DNA of 34,904 nt, taken from contig DYES01000088.1 of the NCBI GenBank assembly GCA_020725585.1, positions 1-34,904 of the forward strand, read 5' to 3'. The stretch comes from Desulfovirgula sp. GTDB taxonomy: Bacteria > Bacillota > Desulfotomaculia > Desulfotomaculales > Nap2-2B. The position numbers and the translations under genes are program-made. Each line of letters begins with the position of its first letter. The stretch's first letter is position 1. Shown here in pieces: positions 1 to 6,866 of the stretch. A model generated the notes under the pieces. That model was given only the letters and a program-made list of their open reading frames with translations. It did no database searches and was not told the DNA's origin.

Positions 1-3
1 GCT

Positions 4-141
4 TTAAGCACTAACTCCCCAGAACCCCGGGAACCAGACACCAAAGCCGACGACGAGCAGAATCAAAATCAGGAATACCAGAAAAGCGAAGCTCCAGCCG
101 CCGACACCGCCGCCAGTGCCTACTCCTACACCAAAACCCAT
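4..141 (-). CDS. YjcZ-like small sporulation peptide (45 aa)
   Basis: This short frame encodes 45 residues. A glycine/valine-rich head (MGFGVGVGTGGGVGGWSF) is followed by one hydrophobic segment of about 18 residues and a short WFPGFWGVSA tail. This layout, a Gly-rich N-terminus plus a single membrane helix, is that of the YjcZ family of tiny spore-associated proteins in Bacillota. The start is secure: AAAGGAGG lies 6 bases before the ATG, and the TAA stop falls just inside the window edge. A sigma-K-like promoter lies about 45 bases upstream, which fits late mother-cell expression. The family call rests on composition and layout only, because such short peptides carry little signature; any single-pass Gly-rich membrane peptide is an alternative. 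Confidence 0.72.
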   Translation of the reverse strand: MGFGVGVGTGGGVGGWSFAFLVFLILILLVVGFGVWFPGFWGVSA

Positions 142-186
142 AATATTCCTCCTTTCCATTTATTAGGGTAGCTAGTTTTTCAATAC

Positions 187-215
187 CATATTATGGGCGC
201 CCCTGGAGAAGTGTT
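187..215 (-). promoter_or_regulatory. Candidate sigma-K-type promoter of the yjcZ-like gene
   Basis: On the minus strand AACA (212-215) is followed after 16 bases by CATAATATG (187-195). The sigma-K consensus is mACm-N16/17-CATAnnnTA, so only the last base mismatches. The site lies 46 bases upstream of the small peptide start, a normal promoter distance. The match comes from eye inspection of a loose consensus and could be chance. Confidence 0.35.
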
Positions 216-221
216 ACATCT

Positions 222-1124
222 CTATTTAAGAAATTTATCCAGAGAAATTCCCCGGTACAGCGGGTGGCGCAGTAAACCATCTTCCGTTAAACCAAGGTAG
301 CTTACGGAACAAAACAGCGCGGGCTTTACCCAGTGGACATTTTGTTTTTTCTCCGCGGGAAAGTGCAAGGGAGGGTTGTTTACTTCCAGAAGGGTAAGCA
401 ATTTCAGGAGCTGTTCTTCCTCCCGGCAGTCAAATCCGGTACCGACCTTTCCCCGGTAGATCAGTTTTTGGCCGGTTTTTTCCCCTAAAATCAACGCGCC
501 CAGCTTTCGTCCACCCCGGCCTTTCTGATAGCCGCAGATGATCAGTTCGGCTTCCTTTGTGTGGCGGAACTTTTGCCAGTGCGGCGAACGCTTTCCTGGC
601 AAGTAAGGGCTGCCGAGACGCTTGGCCATGACTCCTTCCAGGCCTTTTTCGGCGCAGGCCCGAAAAAAATCACGCCCCCTTTCCAGGACAAATTCCGAAA
701 TCACCAGCGGGCCGCCGGCGATTGCCGCATCAGCCAGGAGCTGCTTACGTTTCTCCAGGGGTTCGCGCAGGTGAGGAACGCCTTTTAAGTAGAGGAGATC
801 AAAAGCAATGAAAAAGGCCGGCGCTTCTTGCGCCCGGCGGTTGATCTTGGCGGGACCAGTCGCCAGGCCCCGCGCCTGGAGGGCGGCAAAAGAAGGAAGC
901 CCTTCTTTAAAGATTACAATCTCTCCGTCGAGCAGAGCCTGACCGGCCTTTACGTAATGATGCAACCCGGCCAGTTCAGGAAAGGTGGGAGTAATATCGA
1001 GAAGGTTACGCGAGCGCAAAACCGTAGTATTATTTTCTAGATAAGCCAGGCAGCGGTAGCCATCCCATTTGATTTCGTACAGGAAATCCGGGCTGTCGAA
1101 CGGCTCGCTGTTCACAGCCAGCAT
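222..1124 (-). CDS. ligD: ATP-dependent DNA ligase, LigD ligase-domain type (NHEJ)
   Basis: This is the partner ligase of Ku in bacterial non-homologous end joining; it seals double-strand breaks using ATP. The 300 residues show the nucleotidyltransferase motifs in order: EIKWDGYR with the AMP-accepting Lys19, LDGEIVIF, FIAFDLLYLKG, EGVMAKR and HWQKFR. A C-terminal OB-fold follows (LILGEK, IYRGKVGTGF). There is no polymerase or phosphoesterase domain, unlike full LigD of Pseudomonas or mycobacteria. It starts 70 bases after the ku stop. The residues just upstream of the ATG (KLPLLRP before MLA) also look like family sequence, and an AAGAGGTG motif lies further up, so translation may begin slightly upstream at a rare start codon. 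Function is confident; the exact start is not. Confidence 0.93.
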   Translation of the reverse strand: MLAVNSEPFDSPDFLYEIKWDGYRCLAYLENNTTVLRSRNLLDITPTFPELAGLHHYVKAGQALLDGEIVIFKEGLPSFAALQARGLATGPAKINRRAQEAPAFFIAFDLLYLKGVPHLREPLEKRKQLLADAAIAGGPLVISEFVLERGRDFFRACAEKGLEGVMAKRLGSPYLPGKRSPHWQKFRHTKEAELIICGYQKGRGGRKLGALILGEKTGQKLIYRGKVGTGFDCREEEQLLKLLTLLEVNNPPLHFPAEKKQNVHWVKPALFCSVSYLGLTEDGLLRHPLYRGISLDKFLK

Positions 1125-1194
1125 GGGGCGCAGGAGAGGAAGCTTATCGATAAGGCAAATACACCTCTTCTTGAAAGCAAATGGCGGGCTGTTT

Positions 1195-2028
1195 TCACCC
1201 TTTGCTGCGGCCGGCGGCCTTTTTTCTGTTTTTGGCCGGCGCGGGCGACCCCCGCTCCCGCTGGGCTTTTTCGATGCTGGCTTTGAGCGCCTGCATCAGG
1301 TCGACCACTTTTTCCGGCTCGGGCCGGGCAGGGGGCACCGTGACCCGCTCTTCAGCTATGCGGGCCTGGACAATTTCCATGAGCGCCTCCCGGCGCTCGT
1401 TAGCGTATTTTTCGGGCTTAAAATCAGTGGAAAGGCTATCAATGAGGCCGACGGCCATCTTTATTTCTTTTTCGTGAAGTTGCACGTGGTAGTTTAATTC
1501 CTCTATTAACCCGGCGCTCCTTACTTCGTCCGCATAAAACATGGTGCTCATGACCAACGCGCCTTCCGCCACCCGCAAGGCGGCCAGGGAAACCTTGCTG
1601 CGGATCATCACGTTGGCGATGGCAACCTTATTTGTTTCCTGCATGGCCCTTTTTAAAAGCTCATAAACCTTTTCCCCGCCCGCCGCGGGAGCCAGATAAT
1701 ACGCTTTATCGTAATATATCGGGTCAATTTTATCCAAATCAACAAAATCCTGGATATCTATGCTGTGGGCGGCCTCGGGAGCCAGGTTTTCTAAATCTTC
1801 CTCTTCCAGGATTACGTAACGCCCTTTTTCGTACTGATAGCCGCGCACAATTTCTCCGGCGTTCACTTCCTGTTCGCAATACGGGCAATATTTACGGTAC
1901 TGAACCGGGTTTTTGCATTTTTTGTGCAGGTAGCTGAATTTAATGTCCTTCTTTTCGGTCGCGACGTAAATTTTTACCGGGACGTAAACCAGCCCGAAGC
2001 TGATCGCCCCTTTCCACAGCGGACGCAA
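1195..2028 (-). CDS. ku: Ku protein, NHEJ DNA end-binding
   Basis: Bacterial Ku is a homodimeric ring that threads onto broken DNA ends and recruits the LigD-type ligase encoded next. The 277 residues open with the hallmark MRPLWKGAISFGLVYVPVKI, followed by a CxxCE-like segment (YCPYCEQEV, about residues 48-56). The beta-barrel core ends near residue 245, and a Lys/Arg-rich tail (KNRKKAAGRSKG) follows of the kind that binds DNA or ligase. The start codon is TTG with AGAGGTG 8 bases upstream. The gene lies 43 bases after the 58-residue membrane peptide and just before the ligase, so all three are probably co-transcribed. In Bacillus subtilis the ku/ligD pair is expressed in the forespore under sigma-G. 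The placement here behind gerA genes suggests a similar use. Confidence 0.97.
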   Translation of the reverse strand: MRPLWKGAISFGLVYVPVKIYVATEKKDIKFSYLHKKCKNPVQYRKYCPYCEQEVNAGEIVRGYQYEKGRYVILEEEDLENLAPEAAHSIDIQDFVDLDKIDPIYYDKAYYLAPAAGGEKVYELLKRAMQETNKVAIANVMIRSKVSLAALRVAEGALVMSTMFYADEVRSAGLIEELNYHVQLHEKEIKMAVGLIDSLSTDFKPEKYANERREALMEIVQARIAEERVTVPPARPEPEKVVDLMQALKASIEKAQRERGSPAPAKNRKKAAGRSKG

Positions 2029-2071
2029 GGTGGATTCACCTCTTTTAAGGGTTGGGGTGTCGCCTTCCGTT

Positions 2072-2248
2072 TCATTGCACGTACTGGTGATAAGCCCAGA
2101 CGGCCACGGGAACGGCCAGGGTCAGCAGAGCAAGGCAAACAATCCCCGCCGCCCCCCGCCGGTAGCCGTGCTGCCAGGCCCAGCGGGCATAGGTAGTCAA
2201 ATAATAGGAAACGGTGAACAAGAAAAATAGGACAAGAAAATTAATCAC
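2072..2248 (-). CDS. Small two-helix membrane protein of unknown function (58 aa)
   Basis: A GTG-started frame of 58 residues lies between gerAC and ku, with AGAGG 8 bases upstream of the start. Two hydrophobic stretches (about residues 3-20 and 34-52) flank a short basic loop (ARWAWQHGYRRG), so a small double-pass membrane protein is expected. It lies 44 bases after gerAC and 43 bases before ku, which is typical operon spacing. I do not recognise the family. The tight fit between two genes, the ribosome site and the clean hydrophobic pattern argue for a real gene; no function can be read from it beyond a likely role in the spore or forespore membrane. Confidence 0.66.
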   Translation of the reverse strand: MINFLVLFFLFTVSYYLTTYARWAWQHGYRRGAAGIVCLALLTLAVPVAVWAYHQYVQ

Positions 2249-2292
2249 GCTCTAAACCTCTTTTGCGCCCTTGAACCAACTTTAAACCAGCT

Positions 2293-3594
2293 TTACGCCG
2301 GCGCCCGGGACGTTTTCCGTAAAAGGCCGATACGCCGGATTTTGGTATCGAAAGTTACGCTCACGGTCGCCCCGGGGTAGAGTTCCGGCCAATTCATTTT
2401 TTCCCATTGGGAGTAGGTAGACGCCAGACGCCTGGCTTTTAAACCAAACCCGAAGATATCGGAGCAAAACTCTTCTTGCGTTTTTCTGATCAAACGCCGC
2501 GTCCTTTCCTCCAGCTGCCTGTTCACTGCCTGCTCCAGAACGGGGAGTTTATCCGGTCGCTCATAGTTTATCCCGCTCTGAATGGAAATAATCTCGGCGT
2601 CCAGCGGGACCCGCACTTTAATCGCGGGGAGCCCCTCGTCATCCAGGCTAACCTTTATATGAGGCTTTCTTTCCGCCAGCAACCGCAAGATGACAAACCG
2701 GTCGCGCCTGCCCGGGTCGGGAAAGGCGAAAAACCCTTCTTTGTACCAGCCCCTTAAAATATTTAAAATTACGGTTTCGCTGCCGTTGATCGTGCCGACC
2801 ATCTTCGGACCGCGAAAAACCGCCGCCCCGATGAATTCTATTTTATTGCCGCCCTGGCGCGGAAGCCGGCCGGCTATAAAGTCCCCTTCCGATTCTTCGA
2901 AGGCCTTCTCTTCCGGAGCAGCCCTTTGCTCTTTTTCCCCTTCCTTTTTTTGTTCCAGATCGACCAGCGCGCAGACGGGTTGCGAACCCCTCGATTTCAT
3001 ATCGGTATAAAAATGATGCACTTGATTAAAAGGAATAAACCCCACGTAGCGCTGCGTGCCCATAAGCAGTTCGGCGTACTTGGAAGGGTTGGCTTCCATA
3101 ATCGGTTGAAACTTCTCCAGCAGCTCCCGGCAGTTTTTCTGGCAAACGCCGATAAAGATGCTCCGGCGGGTTTCCGGATAACGCATTAACGGTGCCATAT
3201 AACGGTCCAGCCCCTCTTCGGCAATTTCCCCGGAAAAGAAAATAAACTTCAGGTGGTTAAGGGTCGCCCGCCGCTCAATAATGGAGTTAATCATATCCAG
3301 GCCCGTGAGAACGGTTCTGCATTCTACGGAAACTGTTACGGACGGCTTCTGGCCCCCACCGCCGCCCCCTCCGCCGCCGACGGCGCCGCCTCCACCGCCG
3401 CCGCCCATCCTTCTGGGCACCGCAATAAACGCAGTTAAAGTGAGTACGTTTTTCTTTCCCTTATCCAGCCCCAGGAGCAGGACGTGGGCAGTTTCATCGA
3501 CTTCCCGATACCCCCAGCAACCGGAAAGAAACAGGGAGCAGAAAAAAAGGAAAGCCAGCACCCCTTGCCTGACGATAAGCTGCCCCCGCCGCAT
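2293..3594 (-). CDS. gerAC: Spore germination lipoprotein GerAC
   Basis: This is the C subunit of a GerA-type germinant receptor, a lipoprotein on the outer face of the spore inner membrane. A signal peptide of 25 residues ends in a lipobox (LFLSGC, Cys26), followed by the family start CWGYREVDE. The length (433 residues) is slightly above the usual 370-400. The extra length includes a near-pure glycine run at residues 64-81 (seven Gly, AV, nine Gly), coded by 3352-3405, and an acidic/Lys-rich stretch near residues 195-220. I chose the ATG at 3594 because AGGGG lies 7 bases upstream and the signal peptide then has normal length. An ATG at 3630 is also open but would overlap gerAB by 32 bases and has a poor ribosome site. 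It is the third gene of the receptor operon. Confidence 0.92.
   Translation of the reverse strand: MRRGQLIVRQGVLAFLFFCSLFLSGCWGYREVDETAHVLLLGLDKGKKNVLTLTAFIAVPRRMGGGGGGGAVGGGGGGGGGQKPSVTVSVECRTVLTGLDMINSIIERRATLNHLKFIFFSGEIAEEGLDRYMAPLMRYPETRRSIFIGVCQKNCRELLEKFQPIMEANPSKYAELLMGTQRYVGFIPFNQVHHFYTDMKSRGSQPVCALVDLEQKKEGEKEQRAAPEEKAFEESEGDFIAGRLPRQGGNKIEFIGAAVFRGPKMVGTINGSETVILNILRGWYKEGFFAFPDPGRRDRFVILRLLAERKPHIKVSLDDEGLPAIKVRVPLDAEIISIQSGINYERPDKLPVLEQAVNRQLEERTRRLIRKTQEEFCSDIFGFGLKARRLASTYSQWEKMNWPELYPGATVSVTFDTKIRRIGLLRKTSRAPA
3352..3405 (-). repeat. Glycine-coding GGC/GGT simple repeat inside gerAC
   Basis: Degenerate GGN codons repeat here and encode 16 glycines interrupted only by Ala-Val. 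Runs of this kind are prone to slippage in steps of 3 bases, which would change glycine number without shifting the frame. Confidence 0.8.
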
Positions 3595-3598
3595 CCGG

Positions 3599-4714
3599 CT
3601 ACCCCTGCTGGGCATTGCTTTCCCCGCCATTTTTCTTCCCTTTCTTTTTCACTTTCTCTATCCCATAGAGGACGGTCGGCAAAAGAAAAGCCGGAATCCA
3701 GGCGTAATACCTGACCACATGAAAATCTATCCACAGCACCTGGCTGATATTTGTCGGTATAAAGGCCAGCGAGTAAATAATAACGGATACCGGGAGCAAA
3801 AACGGCCGGTTGTACGGCAGCTTAAGAAATCTGGTGATAATGGCGCAGCCGGCATATATTCCGACGGCTACGTGCAACATCCCGTTTAAGGCCCAAATGG
3901 GCACAAAAACGGATTCCACGCGCTGCAAAAAGCGGCCCAGGTAAATCAGACGGGACATTTCGTAAGAAGGCAAAGACATTTCCTGCAGGACGGGCACGTC
4001 AAAGGTAAGCAGCATGGCGAGCATCGTCAGGGTTATTGCCAACCCACCAATTCCGATGGCTCCCAGCCCTGTTCTGCGGATCTCGGGATTTTTTAAGGAA
4101 GGGAAGATTACCGACAGGAAAAAAACGCCATACATCAGAGAACTTCTGAATAGGCCCTCCTTCATGATTGTTCCCAGGCCGGGGCCGCCCAGCGGAAAAA
4201 GGTGCTCAAACCGCCAGTAAGGGTAAGTGAGCAGGCTGGCCAGGATTATTGTAAATCCCACAAAATAAAGAACGAATAATGAACTTCTCGCCAGCGCTTC
4301 CAAACCCATATAGCACCCGGTTATAGATCCAACCAGCATTCCAGCCATGGCTACACTAACCGGCAATTCCGGAATGCTCACCGTTAAAACACGCTCCGCG
4401 TATTGCCTTAAAGCCAGTGCCGGCAAAGAAAGGCAGAAAATAAGGAAAATAATCACAAGCAATCCGTTGAAATACGGCCCGACCAGTTCTTCGCCCACCT
4501 CAATGATGCTTTTCCCCGGGAATCTTTCCATCAGCGCCGCTGAAGGCAGAAAAAGCAGTCCGGCAATAATTGAGGCCACCAGGATAATCAGCCAGGCTCC
4601 GGTCTGCCCCACCTCGGCCAGGGCGGCCATAAAAGTAAGAAACAGCTCCGTGAGGATGGTCACTACAATAATTAACGTAGCTTCGCGATTGGTGATTTTC
4701 CCTTCATCAATCAG
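3599..4714 (-). CDS. gerAB: Spore germination permease-like protein GerAB
   Basis: This is the B subunit of the germinant receptor, an APC-superfamily-like integral membrane protein that senses the germinant. About ten hydrophobic segments span the protein, and the usual length of about 370 residues is met only if translation starts upstream of the first in-frame GTG (4663). The stretch before that GTG reads IDEGKITNREATLIIVV, which matches the GK(I)(S/T)NRQ opening common in this family. The only plausible start there is CTG at 4714, overlapping the gerAA stop (CTGA), with GGAGG 9 bases upstream. I therefore extend the gene to 4714, giving 371 residues. A conservative annotation would start at 4663. 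The downstream end almost touches the gerAC start, so the two are translationally linked. Confidence 0.9.
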   Translation of the reverse strand: MIDEGKITNREATLIIVVTILTELFLTFMAALAEVGQTGAWLIILVASIIAGLLFLPSAALMERFPGKSIIEVGEELVGPYFNGLLVIIFLIFCLSLPALALRQYAERVLTVSIPELPVSVAMAGMLVGSITGCYMGLEALARSSLFVLYFVGFTIILASLLTYPYWRFEHLFPLGGPGLGTIMKEGLFRSSLMYGVFFLSVIFPSLKNPEIRRTGLGAIGIGGLAITLTMLAMLLTFDVPVLQEMSLPSYEMSRLIYLGRFLQRVESVFVPIWALNGMLHVAVGIYAGCAIITRFLKLPYNRPFLLPVSVIIYSLAFIPTNISQVLWIDFHVVRYYAWIPAFLLPTVLYGIEKVKKKGKKNGGESNAQQG

Positions 4715-6732
4715 CGCCGGCCGCCTCCTTTTTTCAGCCAGCCCCGGCTGATGTCGGGCTGCCGCTTCGGCTGCCCCGGCTGAAGGTACTCCGGTCGCTG
4801 CTCCTGCTGCCAGGCAGGCCCCCTGTAGAGCAAATCGGGCCCCGTTTTAGCCTGCGGGGCGATGGGAACCAGGTAGGGCACGCCGAAAGATTTTGTTCCT
4901 GCCAGGATGTTCAGGTAAACGAAAACCCCCAGCATCAGCCCGTAAATGCCCAGAAAGGCGCCGAGCAGAATATTCACAAAGCGCAGAAAACGGGCGGTGA
5001 GCGAGAGCGAATAACTGGAAACGGCGAAGCTGCCGATCGCCGTGACGGCGACGATAATGATCAGAATGGGGCTGACGATGTTGGCCGCCACCGCGGCCTG
5101 GCCCAAAATCAACGCGCCCACAATGCCCAGCGTGGGGCCGATCGGTCCGGGAACGCGGATGCTCGCTTCCCGGATCAATTCAAAAGAAACCTCCATGATC
5201 AATACCTCCACAATCGACGGGAAGGGCACGTTCTCCCGGCTGGCCGAAATGGCCAGGAGCAGATCCGTGGGGATCATTTCGTGGTGGTGGGAGATGACCG
5301 CAATATACAAGCCCGGCAAAAAGGTGGCCAGAAACAAGCCAAAAAGCCGGATCAAGCGCAGCAGGCTCCCGAACGGCCAGCGCACGTAGGCATCTTCGGG
5401 ATTCTGAAAGACGGCGAAAAAGTTTGCCGGCATCAGCAGGGCGTAAGGGTTCCCGTCGACCAGGACGGCCACCTGGCCCTCCACCAGGCCGGCAATCACC
5501 CGGTCCGGCCGCTCCGTCGCCAGCGTTTGGGGGACGAGAATAAAGTGGCTGTCTTCAATGAATTGTTCCAATACACTGCTGTCGCTGATGAAATCGGCGG
5601 TTACGGATTGAATCCGGCGCTTCACCTCCGCCAGCAGCTGCGGGTTAGTTAAGCCGGCAATATACATCACGGCGCAGTCCAGCCGGTTGACCCGGCCAAT
5701 TTTGAAAAACTCAGTAACCAGGTTGGGCGAATGCAGCGATTTGCGGATTAAGGCCGTGTTTACCCGCAAGGTTTCCGTAAAGCCTTCCTGCGGACCGCGG
5801 ATGACTATTTCATTGGTCGGCCGCCCCACCTGGCGGTGCTCCCAGCCCTTGGTTTCGACGATGATGGCCTTGGGGCAGTAATCGATCAGCACCGCGGTGG
5901 AGCCCATCAGCACTCCGTCCACAACGTCCCTCAGCTCGTCAGTTGCATCCACCTGGTTGCCGGGAAGCAGGCGCTTGATCACCGTGTCCAGCAGGGTTTC
6001 TCCTCTGTCCACATTCAGGCCGGCGAGCAGCATGAGCGGTTCGAGAATGGAAAGATTCTGCAGGATTCTGTCCGTCATCCCGTCGATATAAATGACGGCA
6101 GCGGCCACGGGGGGATCGGCGCCGATGGTAAATTCCCTGAAAATCACGTCCTTGTTGGTAGGAACGTGGAACGTCTTTTTTAAGCATTTTAAATTTTTCT
6201 TCAGGTTGGCCGATACCCTGCCTAATTCCCCAATGTCAATGTTGCCACATTCGGATCTCGCAACACCTTTTCCCTCATCATGATCGTTGTTAATGCCATT
6301 TTGAACGCCAACACCAGCACGATCATGATCACTATTGCAGATCTTATTTTTACCCTGGTCTTTATTTCGGTCCCTATCCTGGGTTACCCCTTCTGCTTGC
6401 GCTGGTTTCTCTTTATTGTCGCCTTTTTTTTCCCGGGACCCCCCCTGCCCGGCCTGCCCCAGATGATCACCTGGGCAACTCCGCTTGTCCTGAGTACAGC
6501 GATACCAGACCGAAATGGGGATGGCCCGCCGGGGCTTGATAAATTTTTTGGGCTGTTCTTCTCTTTCCTGTTGCCCCGCTTGCTTTTGAGCGCTCTTCCC
6601 CGCGGCCGACTGCCCTGGCTGAGAACCGCCCTGATTTTTTCCCGGCGCGGCTTCCGTCCCCAACAATTCAAAGGGTTTCCGCTGCGGAGGTTGAAAAGTA
6701 ATTATTTTCGACAGGTTGTCCCAAACGGACAT
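4711..6732 (-). CDS. gerAA: Spore germination protein GerAA (GerA family)
   Basis: This is the A subunit of the germinant receptor, now thought to form the oligomeric ion-release core in the spore inner membrane. From residue ~190 the protein shows the GerA family body: a soluble domain (FREFTIGADPPVAAAVIYIDGM, ETLRVNTALIRKSL) and then membrane helices from about residue 460 onward (LRLIRLFGLFLATFLPGLYI, IGPTLGIVGALILGQAAVAA). A Pro/Gln-rich C-terminal tail follows. The first ~165 residues are a hydrophilic Lys/Gln/Asp/Asn-rich extension with little order. The ATG at 6732 (673 residues) is preferred because GTGAG lies 7 bases upstream; an ATG at 6804 has no ribosome site. It leads the gerA operon and lies about 90 bases after a sigma-G-like promoter. 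Confidence 0.93.
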   Translation of the reverse strand: MSVWDNLSKIITFQPPQRKPFELLGTEAAPGKNQGGSQPGQSAAGKSAQKQAGQQEREEQPKKFIKPRRAIPISVWYRCTQDKRSCPGDHLGQAGQGGSREKKGDNKEKPAQAEGVTQDRDRNKDQGKNKICNSDHDRAGVGVQNGINNDHDEGKGVARSECGNIDIGELGRVSANLKKNLKCLKKTFHVPTNKDVIFREFTIGADPPVAAAVIYIDGMTDRILQNLSILEPLMLLAGLNVDRGETLLDTVIKRLLPGNQVDATDELRDVVDGVLMGSTAVLIDYCPKAIIVETKGWEHRQVGRPTNEIVIRGPQEGFTETLRVNTALIRKSLHSPNLVTEFFKIGRVNRLDCAVMYIAGLTNPQLLAEVKRRIQSVTADFISDSSVLEQFIEDSHFILVPQTLATERPDRVIAGLVEGQVAVLVDGNPYALLMPANFFAVFQNPEDAYVRWPFGSLLRLIRLFGLFLATFLPGLYIAVISHHHEMIPTDLLLAISASRENVPFPSIVEVLIMEVSFELIREASIRVPGPIGPTLGIVGALILGQAAVAANIVSPILIIIVAVTAIGSFAVSSYSLSLTARFLRFVNILLGAFLGIYGLMLGVFVYLNILAGTKSFGVPYLVPIAPQAKTGPDLLYRGPAWQQEQRPEYLQPGQPKRQPDISRGWLKKGGGRR

Positions 6733-6829
6733 CCATTTACTCACTCCCAAGCAAGCATCCAGCCTCGCCCCAGTCAGTCCGGGCCGCCCTTTTTGGGCAT
6801 GCATTTGATTCGTGGGATTTGATTATTTT

Positions 6830-6859
6830 TATAATGTACACCGGAGCCGGTTTACATGC
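6830..6859 (-). promoter_or_regulatory. Candidate sigma-G-type promoter of the gerA operon
   Basis: On the minus strand GCATG (6855-6859) is followed after 18 bases by CATTATA (6830-6836). This fits the sigma-G consensus (GHATR, 17-18 bases, CATNHTA) at every defined position. It lies in the short gap between spoVR and gerAA, about 90 bases ahead of the preferred gerAA start. gerA-type operons are known sigma-G targets in Bacillus. The site overlaps an imperfect palindrome (6836-6857) that could be the end structure of the spoVR transcript. Confidence 0.55.
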
Positions 6860-6866
6860 CCGCCTG

